Source: Megalodesulfovibrio gigas DSM 1382 = ATCC 19364 (GTDB lineage: Bacteria > Desulfobacterota > Desulfovibrionia > Desulfovibrionales > Desulfovibrionaceae). From it: 64,000 bases of DNA. The notes beneath the pieces were generated by a model. That model did no database searches and had not been told where the DNA came from. It saw only the letters and a program-made list of their open reading frames with translations. A program made the translations under genes and the position numbers. Positions within the stretch are counted from its first letter, which is position 1; every line of letters starts with the position of its first letter. Positions 44,770 to 52,496 of the stretch are shown here, piece after piece. Location of the stretch: assembly GCF_000468495.1 (NCBI RefSeq), contig NC_022444.1, positions 637,805-701,804 of the forward strand, read 5' to 3'.

Positions 44770-46896
44770 CTAGTTTGCCGCGCTCAGGGCCGGCAGTTTG
44801 GGAGCACGAAGGTTGCGCGCTGCGGCCCAGCCGAGCACGCCGAGGGTGAAGCCGTTGTGCAGCGTGGCCCACAGGGCAGGCGCACCGCGGCCGGCTGCAG
44901 CCAGGGCCAGGATGGCGCCATTGACGCCCACCGCGCCCCAGAAGGATTGCTGCACCGACCGATCCAGCCGCAGGGCAATGGCCCGCGCCGCGGCCAGGCT
45001 GTGGATGTCCTCGTGCAGCAGCAGCACCTGGGCCGTTTCCCGCGCCAGATCCGCGCCCTTGGGCATGCACACGCCCACCTTGGCCAGCATCATGGCCGGG
45101 GTATCATTGAGGCCGTCGCCCACGTAGGCGATGATCCGGCCGGCGTCCACCAGCTCCTGAACCATGGCGGCCTTTTCCTCGGGCTTGAGCTCGGCATGGG
45201 CCGCGTCCAGCTCGGGCAGCTCGCGCAGCAGGTTGTTGGCGGTCTGCAGATGGTCCCCGGTGAGCACCACCATGCGCTCAATGCCCATGCTGCGCAGCTG
45301 ACGCAGGGTCTCCCGCGCTTCGGGGCGGATGGCGTCGGCCAGGCCCACCACGCCGGCCAACTGGCCATCCAGGGCCACGTACAGCACGGTGTTGCCCTTG
45401 GCCCGCAGGGATTCCGCCTTGTGTTCCAGCAGGGAGGCATCCACGTGCTCGTCTTCCACGATGAAGTGCCGGCTGCCCACCAGCACGCGCCGGCCTTCCA
45501 CCAGTGCAGAGACGCCATGGGCCACGATAAATTCCACCTGCGGCGTGGCGGGAATCTCCACGTCGCGGCGATGGGCCTCGGCCACCACGGCCCGGGCCAC
45601 GGGATGCCCGTAATGCGCCTCTGCCGCCGCAGCCAGGGCCAGCAGGCCGTTCTCGTCCAGCCCGCATTGCGGGGAGGCCACAATGCCGGTCACGGCCAGT
45701 TCGCCGCTGGTGAGGGTGCCGGTCTTGTCGAAGACCAGCGTGTCCACGGCGGCGAAGTCTTCCAGCGCCTGCGCGCCCTTGAAGATCACCCCGGCATGCC
45801 CGGCCGCATACATGCTGCTGCGCACGGCCACGGGGGTGGCCAGCTTGATGGTGCAGGAAAAGTCCACGGTGAGCACCGAGGCGGCGCGGCGGATGTCCCG
45901 CGTCACCAGCCACATGAGCACGCCGAGGCCAAAGGTGATGGGCACCAGCCTGTCGGCCAGTTGGGCCCGGTTCTCCTGCGTGGCGGACTTGGCCCGCAAG
46001 GACTGTTGCAAAAACCGGTTGATGCGGGCCAGGCGGGTGCCGTCGCCCACTTCTTCCGCAGCGATGACCAGCTTGCCCTCCTCCACCACCGCCCCGGAAA
46101 GGGCCATGGTGCCGGGCTTGTAGTGCGCCGGGGCAGCCTCGCCGCTGATGGAGCTGGTGTTCACCGACGCCTCGCCCTCCACCACTTCCCCATCCACGGG
46201 GATGAGTTCTCCGGGACCGCAGACCACGCGGTCGCCCTTTTCGATGGCTCCCACGGGGAGTTGCACTTCTGCGCCGTCGCGCAGCACCCAGGCGAATTCC
46301 GCCTGCGGCCGCATGAGGGTTGCCAGCAGGTCGGTGGAGGAATTCTCGAGCCGGCCTTCCAGATATTCCACCAGGGAAAGCACGGTGACCACGAGGGAAC
46401 TGGTCAGGTAGTCCCCGCGCAGGAGCGAGGCGGCCACCACGACGCCGTCCAGCACCTTCACGCGCACGCCGTCCGTAAGCAGGGTGTATGCGCCCTCGAA
46501 GATCACCGGCGCGCCCAGCACCCAGGCGACCATGGCCCGCAGATGGCGCGGCAGCACAAGATTCAGGGCCAGGGCCGCGCCGCGCACGGCCACAGGGTAG
46601 AAGGATGGTGCGGCCGGAGCCGCAAACCCGGAGCGGAACGCCTCCGCAGGGAGGCGTTCCAGAAGCTCCAGGGCCTTGATGCGGGCATCGTCCCCGTCAT
46701 GTTCCAGCACCACGCTTTGGGCCTTGCGATTGATGCGACAGCGCCGCACCCCGGGCACGGCCTGCAGGCGGGCCTGCAGGTATTCCGTATCCAGCTCGGG
46801 ATCGAGGAACATCGGCCCTTGCCAACGGATCCGGCCGGGGATTTCGTGGGCCACCTGCAGGCGGCGCTGCTGGCTGGAGGGCGTGGCGATGGACAT
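44770..46896 (-). CDS. fezB: P1B-type ATPase with SCT motif, FezB-like
   Basis: 708 residues. An N-terminal HMA-like region contains HEIPGRIRW. Core ATPase motifs: SGEAAPAH (A domain), the membrane metal motif SCTIKLATP (~345) in place of CPC, FDKTGTLT (~387), HYGHPVARA (HP motif) and GDGLNDTPAMM (~593). Ser-Cys-Thr is the mark of the P1B-6 subgroup, which includes FezB of ferrosome clusters, where it is thought to pump iron into the organelle. Only six clear TM helices are visible after an N-terminal membrane pair. It sits at the centre of a run of small membrane proteins and next to siaA. Metal identity is inferred. Confidence 0.82.
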   Translation of the reverse strand: MSIATPSSQQRRLQVAHEIPGRIRWQGPMFLDPELDTEYLQARLQAVPGVRRCRINRKAQSVVLEHDGDDARIKALELLERLPAEAFRSGFAAPAAPSFYPVAVRGAALALNLVLPRHLRAMVAWVLGAPVIFEGAYTLLTDGVRVKVLDGVVVAASLLRGDYLTSSLVVTVLSLVEYLEGRLENSSTDLLATLMRPQAEFAWVLRDGAEVQLPVGAIEKGDRVVCGPGELIPVDGEVVEGEASVNTSSISGEAAPAHYKPGTMALSGAVVEEGKLVIAAEEVGDGTRLARINRFLQQSLRAKSATQENRAQLADRLVPITFGLGVLMWLVTRDIRRAASVLTVDFSCTIKLATPVAVRSSMYAAGHAGVIFKGAQALEDFAAVDTLVFDKTGTLTSGELAVTGIVASPQCGLDENGLLALAAAAEAHYGHPVARAVVAEAHRRDVEIPATPQVEFIVAHGVSALVEGRRVLVGSRHFIVEDEHVDASLLEHKAESLRAKGNTVLYVALDGQLAGVVGLADAIRPEARETLRQLRSMGIERMVVLTGDHLQTANNLLRELPELDAAHAELKPEEKAAMVQELVDAGRIIAYVGDGLNDTPAMMLAKVGVCMPKGADLARETAQVLLLHEDIHSLAAARAIALRLDRSVQQSFWGAVGVNGAILALAAAGRGAPALWATLHNGFTLGVLGWAAARNLRAPKLPALSAAN

Positions 46897-46903
46897 GACA
46901 GAG

Positions 46904-47137
46904 TTATCCTTTACGGTTGGATGAAGGGTACAGGGTATGATGCCAGAGGGAGAACCCCACCAGCGCCACCCCGGCTGCCAGATGCAGACGCCTGGACGTC
47001 TTGCCGCCCACAAAGCCGGTGGCCACCAGGGCGGCCAGCGAAAGGGTCATGCCGTGTTTGGCAAGGGTCTTCGCGTCCAGCCCTTTGTCGGTACGGCCGC
47101 AGCGGCCAGCCATGGGCAGAGTGCCATCGTTACCCAT
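46904..47137 (-). CDS. Small two-helix membrane protein of the ferrosome-like run
   Basis: 77 residues. Hydrophobic stretches KHGMTLSLAALVATGFVGG and HLAAGVALVGFSLWHHTLYP predict two membrane helices with a basic loop (KTSRRL). No family recognised. The ATG overlaps the stop of the preceding low-complexity protein gene (ATGGGTAA) and the stop is 7 nt before the P1B ATPase, so it is translated with both. A pair of histidines at the end of helix 2 could bind metal. Confidence 0.65.
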   Translation of the reverse strand: MGNDGTLPMAGRCGRTDKGLDAKTLAKHGMTLSLAALVATGFVGGKTSRRLHLAAGVALVGFSLWHHTLYPSSNRKG

Positions 47138-47525
47138 TGCGCTGGCTCATCTCGGCTTTGACGTCTTCCACTTTTTCCTTGATCTCTTCGATGGAGCCCT
47201 GCACGGAGGTCCAGAGCTTCACCGCACCTTTCACCAGGGCCTGCTGCACCGTGGGATTGGTCAACACCAGGGCCACGGCAGCACCCACGGCCAGACCGCC
47301 CAGGTAGTGCTTGTCCGTGACGTTGAACCAGCTCTTCAGCCCGTCCGGCGAGGTGCACAGGTTGGACGTGGACGCATCGACGGCAGGCGCCTGATACTGG
47401 GCCTGGGCGTAGTGCGGGGCATATTGCGGCGCGTACTGCTGCTGCGCATACTGCGGCTGCGCGTACTGCTGTTGCGCGTACTGCTGTTGCGGCGCATACG
47501 GATAATACTGCGGATACTGACTCAT
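47130..47525 (-). CDS. Tyr/Gln-rich low-complexity protein with glycine-zipper tail (short)
   Basis: 131 residues. The first ~45 residues are built of YAQQQ/YAPQ-type repeats, prion-like in composition. A short soluble segment (SPDGLKSWFNVTDKHYLGG) leads to a hydrophobic glycine/alanine helix (GLAVGAAVALVLTNPTVQQAL) and an amphipathic C-terminal coiled coil (VQGSIEEIKEKVEDVKAEM). The helix resembles one in the 333-residue protein upstream (VGAALAVLLTNNAVKDAL), so the two are paralogous at their C-terminal ends. GGGGGA precedes the ATG. I infer a structural role on a membrane compartment. Confidence 0.7.
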   Translation of the reverse strand: MSQYPQYYPYAPQQQYAQQQYAQPQYAQQQYAPQYAPHYAQAQYQAPAVDASTSNLCTSPDGLKSWFNVTDKHYLGGLAVGAAVALVLTNPTVQQALVKGAVKLWTSVQGSIEEIKEKVEDVKAEMSQRNG

Positions 47526-47538
47526 TGGATTCCCCCGC

Positions 47539-47949
47539 CTACTGTTTGACGACCTTGCCGCCCTTGGAATCGGCAGCGGCGATGGCCGGTTCCGCCGGAG
47601 CCGCGGCCACCGCAGCCTTGCAGGCCCCGGACATGGCATTATTCCAGACGTACTTCACGGCCGTGCCCACGGCGAACATCCCCAGCAATCCCACCACGCC
47701 GCCCATGCCCACGGTGGTGGCCACGGCTGCGCCGGCAGCAGCGGCCAGACCGGAGCCGCTGGCTTCCTTGATGGTGTGCATAGCCGCCTGCTGCTTGTCC
47801 ATGGTGCCGGCGCGGTAGCCGGCGATGCCTTCGGCCAGACCGGCGGACGCGCCCAGCACGGCCCCGAACACACCCGCGCCCAGCGCCACGCGGGAAACCG
47901 GGGCCACGGTGGCCACGGAAGAAGACATGGCGTAATTCTGCTTGGTCAT
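47539..47949 (-). CDS. MamC/Mms13-like two-helix membrane protein
   Basis: 136 residues. After a short N-terminus, GAGVFGAVLGASAGLAEGI forms the first glycine-rich helix, a ~20-residue polar loop with a TIKEASGSGLAAA turn follows, and VGMGGVVGLLGMFAVGTAV plus KYVWNNAM form the second. This pattern, including GKE/KEA-G-GLA and AKY-W-(D/N), matches my memory of magnetosome protein MamC (Mms13) along its whole core. In magnetotactic bacteria MamC coats magnetosomes and binds magnetite through the loop. The C-terminus has an Ala/Pro/Glu tail. No mamAB core genes are in the window, so an iron-organelle role outside magnetosomes is inferred. Confidence 0.68.
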   Translation of the reverse strand: MTKQNYAMSSSVATVAPVSRVALGAGVFGAVLGASAGLAEGIAGYRAGTMDKQQAAMHTIKEASGSGLAAAAGAAVATTVGMGGVVGLLGMFAVGTAVKYVWNNAMSGACKAAVAAAPAEPAIAAADSKGGKVVKQ

Positions 47950-47953
47950 GACC

Positions 47954-48955
47954 TTATTCTCCTTGAGGGGCGGATGATTGCCCGGAACCGATGAGCCCGC
48001 CGACCATGCCGGTCAGCGCGTCCTTGACGGCGTTGTTGGTGAGCAGGACGGCCAGGGCTGCGCCCACGGCCGCGCCCTTCCAGAACTGGGCCGAGCAGCT
48101 TTCCAGCATGCCCACCATGGCAGAGGGGTTGGGCGTGCGGCCGCTCATGAGATCGTTCACAAAGCCCATCATGTGGCCAAGGCCCTGCGCGCCTGCGCCG
48201 GCCGGATCGTCATGCTTGCCGCACCCGCAGCCACTGCCGCCGTCGTGCGAAGCCGGCTGGCCATAAGCCCCCGGTGCGGCCCCCGGTGCAGCCCCCGGCG
48301 CGGCCTGATACGCCGCCCCGTAGGCAGCCTGAAACTGCGGCTGACCGGGCATGAACGCCGGCTGCATGGCCGGGCCGCCGTACATGGGCTGCGCCTGAGG
48401 TGCCGGACCGGCCTGGGGCATGCCCTGCGGCTGCTGCGGCTGGCCATACATGTATTGCGCGGCGGCGGGCTGGGGAGCCTGCGCGGGGGGCGCCTGGTAC
48501 ATGTACTGCTCGTGCTGGGGCACGTGCTGTGGCGCAGGCCCCTGGGACATGTACCGGCCCTGCTGGGGCGCGGCAGCCTGGGGAGCCATGGCCGGACCCT
48601 GCTGCGGCGCCTGATACATATACTGCCCCTGGGGCGCGGCAGCCTGGGGAGCCTGATACATGTATTGCGCCTGGGCAGCGGCCTGGCCTTCGTCGTCATC
48701 GCAAGACTTGGCGGCGTCCGCACTGCCGCCATTCTGCTTGCCGTGCTGCCAGCCGCCTTCGGCCTCGGGTTGCGCAGCCTGCGGCACAGCGGCCGGGGCC
48801 TGGGGAGCCGGGGCCTGGTAGCCCTGCCCGTACTGCAGCATCACCAGACCTGCCTGGTCGCCGTACTGGGCGGCCTGCGGCTCCTGCGCATACTTTGGTC
48901 CCGCAGGAGCCTGTTCCGGCGGCGGGGCATACTGGGGAAAGCCCATTTCGTTCAT
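47954..48955 (-). CDS. QYMYQAP-repeat low-complexity protein with glycine-zipper tail
   Basis: 333 residues from ATG 48955 (AAGGAG 8 nt upstream). The N-terminal ~230 residues are Gln, Pro, Ala, Tyr and Met-rich, with recurring Q-Y-M-Y-Q-A-P units and an ESAD-type acidic spot (SADAAKSCDDDEG). A GCGCGKHDDP Cys/His cluster follows (~245-255). The end carries a helix WKGAAVGAALAVLLTNNAVKDAL and the GMVGGLIGSG tail, shared with the short low-complexity protein downstream. The composition predicts disorder and possible self-association. Located between the HMA-like and MamC-like genes, it could sheath or nucleate an iron compartment. No database family recognised. Confidence 0.72.
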   Translation of the reverse strand: MNEMGFPQYAPPPEQAPAGPKYAQEPQAAQYGDQAGLVMLQYGQGYQAPAPQAPAAVPQAAQPEAEGGWQHGKQNGGSADAAKSCDDDEGQAAAQAQYMYQAPQAAAPQGQYMYQAPQQGPAMAPQAAAPQQGRYMSQGPAPQHVPQHEQYMYQAPPAQAPQPAAAQYMYGQPQQPQGMPQAGPAPQAQPMYGGPAMQPAFMPGQPQFQAAYGAAYQAAPGAAPGAAPGAYGQPASHDGGSGCGCGKHDDPAGAGAQGLGHMMGFVNDLMSGRTPNPSAMVGMLESCSAQFWKGAAVGAALAVLLTNNAVKDALTGMVGGLIGSGQSSAPQGE

Positions 48956-48994
48956 GCGTTCTGCTCCTTGTGCATGCTGGGGGTGAAACAACTG

Positions 48995-49315
48995 TTACTG
49001 CACGCAACGCTGCGCTGCTGGTGAAACAAGCTGCAGCGCGCAATGCAACACGTGCTCGTCCGAAGACTGATGTGCAAAAATGTCCTGCAACACAGCGAAC
49101 GGGATGATTTCCGGATGGTATTCAAGCACCATGGTCTTGGCCATGATGTTGACCCGCGTCGCCTTGACGCCAGCCAGCATGCCCACGGATTCCCGCAACG
49201 AGGAAAACGAGGGATGCTTCTGGATGGCCGGATTGAACACCAACCGCAACCGCCCCGGAATGTGATGCGCCACCGTGGCGTATTGGCGCAGCACCAGCAA
49301 ATCTTTCGGATTCAT
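48995..49315 (-). CDS. HMA-like (HMAD) protein, FezC-like candidate
   Basis: 106 residues from ATG 49315 (AAGGA upstream; an adjacent TTG is an alternative). It carries HHIPGRLRLVFNP, the same H-x-x-P-G-R-x-R signature seen at the N-termini of both P1B ATPases, then VKATRVNIMAKTMVLEYHPEIIP, a ferredoxin-like HMA-type fold without the CxxC. It is the first gene after the double Fur-like site and thus heads the long run. I infer a role in iron delivery to the ATPase or organelle; FezC proteins share this kind of domain. Confidence 0.65.
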   Translation of the reverse strand: MNPKDLLVLRQYATVAHHIPGRLRLVFNPAIQKHPSFSSLRESVGMLAGVKATRVNIMAKTMVLEYHPEIIPFAVLQDIFAHQSSDEHVLHCALQLVSPAAQRCVQ

Positions 49316-49424
49316 CAATCTGTCCTTCCGCTGTACGGCGTTCCCACCGCGAGCGTATTCGATAATGCCGGATCCCTGTACATGTCTTCCTGATCCGGCA
49401 AGTCCACTGACACGCTAGTTCAAA

Positions 49425-49472
49425 TTGATAATCATTGACAACCATCGATAAGTACAATGATTATTCTCATCA
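49425..49472 (-). promoter_or_regulatory. Double Fur-like operator for the ferrosome/Sia/FeoB run
   Basis: A perfect inverted repeat, ATAATCATTG (49428-49437) and CAATGATTAT (49455-49464), lies in the only large gap of the run. TGATAATCATTGACA (49426-49440) matches the Fur 7-1-7 consensus at 12 of 14 positions, and TGATTATTCTCATCA (49458-49472) at 11 of 14. The gene behind it is read leftwards. A weak promoter can be drawn across the site, but I cannot fix the start point. Confidence 0.68.
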
Positions 49473-49514
49473 CCGAATTCATGGCACCATCTGGCGGGTT
49501 TTACATTTCCTTAC

Positions 49515-51647
49515 TCAATAAACTTTTTTCTGCATCAACCGTGCGGAGTTGAGCAACACGGCAGACGTGTGCCCGATGTGCAACAGGCCTGCGGCCACCG
49601 GTCCCAGCACGCCGAGCGCCCCGGCCAGGCCGCCCAGGATGTTGCTGCCCGTGGCGATCCAGAAATTTTCATGGATGATGCGGATGGTGCGGCGCGAAAG
49701 CTGGTGCGCCTTCATCACGCCTTCCAGATCCTCGCCCAGCAGCGCGATATCCGCCGCTTCCAGGGCCGCCTCGTTGCCGTGGGATCCCAGGGCCACGCCC
49801 ACTTCCGCCTCCACCATGGCCAGGGCGTCGTTCACGCCGTCGCCCACCATGGCCGGCCGTTTGCCCTGGCCGCGCAAATCCACCATCAGCCGGGCCTTGT
49901 CCTCGGGCAGGGCCGAAACCAGCACGTTGGGGATGCGCAGATCCCGCGCCAGGGCCTGGGCAGTCAGGGCCTCGTCCCCGGTGACCAGATGCACGTCCAC
50001 ACCGCTGCCCCGGAAGTACTCCACCACTGCGCCGGCATCCGCGCGCACGGGGTTGGCCACGCCGAACAGCCCCCGCACCTCGCCCTGGCTGGCCAGGAAC
50101 AGCACGGTCAGGCCGTCCGCCTGCATGGCGCTCACTCGCAAATCGCCCTGCGGGAAGGGGACCTCGAAGCGCTGCAGCAGTTTGTAGTTGCCCACCAGCA
50201 CGTCCCGGCCGTCCACCACGGCATGCACGCCCTGCCCCAGAAAGTATTCGCAGCGTTCGTGCCCCTGCGGGGTCAGCCCCAGGGCCGCGCCGTGATCCTT
50301 GATGGCCTCGGCCAGGGGATGATGATTGTGCGCCTCGGCGGAAAGCGCCAACTGCAGCACCTCGGCTTCACCCAGGCCGTTCATGGTGTGGATGGCGGCC
50401 AGATGCGGCAGGGCGCCGGTGAGGGTGCCGGTCTTGTCCAGACACACGGTGTCCACCCCGGCAAAGCGTTCCAGGGGACGGCCGCCCTTGAAGATGATCC
50501 GCTCCCGCGCCCCGCCGGCAATGGCGGCATTGATGGCCGAGGACGCCGCCAGGGACGTGGCGCACGGGCAGGCCATCACCAGCAGCACGGTGAACGCCCG
50601 CCACAGGCTCTGCGTGAAGACCAGCGTGCCCACGGTGACCAGAAAACCAATGTTGATGGTCCGCCGGGCCAGGGTGTCGGCCATATGTTCGATGTCCGAG
50701 CGGTGGGAAAGGCCGGCCTCCACCTTGTCGAAAATGCGCGCCAGATACGTCTCTTCCCCCACGCAGCGGGCTTCCACGTGAATCACCCCGCGCCGCACCA
50801 CGCTGCCGGCGTACACCGACGCGCCCACGCCGCAGGCCTCCAGCTCGGAACGACCGGTCATGGAGGAGCTGTCCACCAGCGCCTCGCCGGAAATCACCAC
50901 GCCATCCGCCGGAATGCGTTCCCCGGCGTGCAGGGCCAGCACGTCACCGGGCTGCAGGTCTGCTGTGGGCGTCTCCACTTCCACCCCGTCACGCAACACG
51001 AAGGTGTGGTGGGCGGTTTCCTTGAGCATGGCCTTGATGCTGCGCCGGGAGCGCCGGGCCATGTGGGCCGTGAGCAGGTCCGAGCCGGTGTTGATCCACA
51101 ACACTTCCAGCGCCGTGGAGACCTCCCCTGCCCCGGCTGCCGCCAGAATGGCCCCGCCCAGAAAGGATTCCAGGCTGACCTTGCCCCGCCGGACATCCTT
51201 CGCCATGCTTTTAAGGAGCGGCAGTACCCCGAAGAGCACTGCCGCCCCCACTGGAGACACCAGCCCCGGCGCCGCCGCCGAGAGCAACACCTTGCGACCC
51301 AGCATCCACAAGCCGGCGGCGGTCAGCACCCCGAAGCGCACCGCATGGGGCCGGAGCGACGGCTCCTCGATGCGTCGTGCGGGGCAGGCGCAGTGTCCCA
51401 GAGTCTGTGGCTCCCGGCATTGCGCCGGGTCCATGGCGAGCAGTGCGGCAAGAATGGCGGCGGTGGTCAGCTGGCTGGCGTCGAACACCACCACCAGACT
51501 TCGGCAGGCGGGGTTGCTGCGCGCATACGTCACCCCGGCCAGCCCTTCCACCAGCGTCTGCGCGGTCCGCAGGCGCTCGCCGCCATGCACGCATCTGATC
51601 CGCACCCGGCCGGGCACGGTGTGCACCATGGAGAACAATCGGCTCAT
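49515..51647 (-). CDS. P1B-type heavy-metal ATPase with CPC motif
   Basis: 710 residues. HTVPGRVRIRC begins a short HMA-like N-terminus, without CxxC. Hydrophobic helices from ~100 are followed by SSMTGRSELEAC (A domain), the metal site ACPCATSLAA (~360), LDKTGTLTGALP (~401), HHPLAEAI (HP motif), GDGVNDALAMVEA and three C-terminal helices. A CPC motif points to a different subgroup from the SCT ATPase 5 kb downstream, so the pair may move different ions or act in series. The ATG overlaps the stop of the HD-GYP gene; GAGGAGG lies 5-11 nt upstream. A Fur-like operator lies just after its 3' end. Confidence 0.85.
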   Translation of the reverse strand: MSRLFSMVHTVPGRVRIRCVHGGERLRTAQTLVEGLAGVTYARSNPACRSLVVVFDASQLTTAAILAALLAMDPAQCREPQTLGHCACPARRIEEPSLRPHAVRFGVLTAAGLWMLGRKVLLSAAAPGLVSPVGAAVLFGVLPLLKSMAKDVRRGKVSLESFLGGAILAAAGAGEVSTALEVLWINTGSDLLTAHMARRSRRSIKAMLKETAHHTFVLRDGVEVETPTADLQPGDVLALHAGERIPADGVVISGEALVDSSSMTGRSELEACGVGASVYAGSVVRRGVIHVEARCVGEETYLARIFDKVEAGLSHRSDIEHMADTLARRTINIGFLVTVGTLVFTQSLWRAFTVLLVMACPCATSLAASSAINAAIAGGARERIIFKGGRPLERFAGVDTVCLDKTGTLTGALPHLAAIHTMNGLGEAEVLQLALSAEAHNHHPLAEAIKDHGAALGLTPQGHERCEYFLGQGVHAVVDGRDVLVGNYKLLQRFEVPFPQGDLRVSAMQADGLTVLFLASQGEVRGLFGVANPVRADAGAVVEYFRGSGVDVHLVTGDEALTAQALARDLRIPNVLVSALPEDKARLMVDLRGQGKRPAMVGDGVNDALAMVEAEVGVALGSHGNEAALEAADIALLGEDLEGVMKAHQLSRRTIRIIHENFWIATGSNILGGLAGALGVLGPVAAGLLHIGHTSAVLLNSARLMQKKVY

Positions 51648-52384
51648 GCTGCCTCCTCGGCATGTCCATTCCGCTCATCGCGGCAGGAGTGCCGGTGAGC
51701 AAGATGACGAAAGAAATCCGCATCGTCCCGGCGCGGCATCTGCCGCTTGAACACGCTGACGATGTTGTGAAAACTCAAGGCAATGTCTGGGTCGAACTGC
51801 CTGCCGGACTGCCGGTGCACCTCCTGGGCAGCCTCCAGCAGCGAGACGCCGCGGCGGTACGGCCGGTCCTGCATCATGGCCGAGACGCAATCCGCCACGG
51901 CCAGCACGCGCGCGCCGCAGGGAATCTCGTCCCCGGCCAGCCCGCAAGGATACCCGTGGCCGTCGAAGCGTTCGTGATGATGCAGAATCATGGCCGCAAT
52001 CCCCTGCTCGTCGTTCAAGGCCTTGACCGGCGCCACGATGTGCGCCCCCACTTCGGGATGACGCTTCATCACCTCCCATTCCTCCGGGGAGAGTGGCCCT
52101 TCTTTCAGCAAAATATGGTCGGGCACGGCAATTTTTCCCAAATCGTGCAGGTGCCCGGCAATGTGGATGGCGCTGGCGGCCTCGCGGGACACGCCGTGAT
52201 CCAGCGCCAGGGCGTAGGCCAGCGCGGCCACCTGCTCCGAATGACACCGGGTGTGATGATCCTTGGCGTCAATGGCGCAGCCCAGCGCCTCGGCAAACTG
52301 GTGGATGGAGGAGCAGGTGCATTTGCAGGGCGGGGAGGCCGTGTCTCCCACATCCAGCAAGTACCAGGACTTATCATATAGCAT
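51644..52384 (-). CDS. HD-GYP-domain c-di-GMP phosphodiesterase-like protein
   Basis: 246 residues from ATG 52384 (AAGGAATT upstream). HD-GYP signature: HSEQVAALAYALALD, the HD in GHLHDLGKIAVPDHIL, HHHERFDGHGYPCGLAGDEIP (with the GYP triad) and ADCVSAMMQDRPYR. It likely degrades c-di-GMP. A CKCTC cluster and CAIDAKDHHTRCH lie just before the HD domain and could bind metal. Its stop overlaps the CPC ATPase start by 4 nt, coupling a c-di-GMP hydrolase to metal transport, opposite to the GGDEF gene at the far end of the cluster. Confidence 0.85.
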   Translation of the reverse strand: MLYDKSWYLLDVGDTASPPCKCTCSSIHQFAEALGCAIDAKDHHTRCHSEQVAALAYALALDHGVSREAASAIHIAGHLHDLGKIAVPDHILLKEGPLSPEEWEVMKRHPEVGAHIVAPVKALNDEQGIAAMILHHHERFDGHGYPCGLAGDEIPCGARVLAVADCVSAMMQDRPYRRGVSLLEAAQEVHRQSGRQFDPDIALSFHNIVSVFKRQMPRRDDADFFRHLAHRHSCRDERNGHAEEAA

Positions 52385-52443
52385 GCAAATTCCTTGGGCT
52401 GCGGACACCTGCTCGGACCATGCATATTCCACTGCAGGATGGC

Positions 52444-52487
52444 TGGAACGCCCCTCCCGAAAATACCGCGAAGGGCGCTCCAGCAGG
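52444..52487 (-). terminator. Imperfect hairpin after the DUF4198 gene
   Basis: Read on the minus strand, GGAGCGCCCT can pair with GGGGCGTTCC across a 20-nt loop with two mismatches or G-U pairs. No T-run follows. It may attenuate read-through from the upstream DUF4198 gene into the HD-GYP unit. Confidence 0.3.
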
Positions 52488-52496
52488 CTCGACAAC

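Noticed and set aside
44770-49315. A magnetosome gene island
   Set aside because: Only a MamC-like protein is present. No mamAB core genes (MamK, MamE, MamO, MamM, MamB) can be found; the ferrosome type fits the SCT ATPase better.
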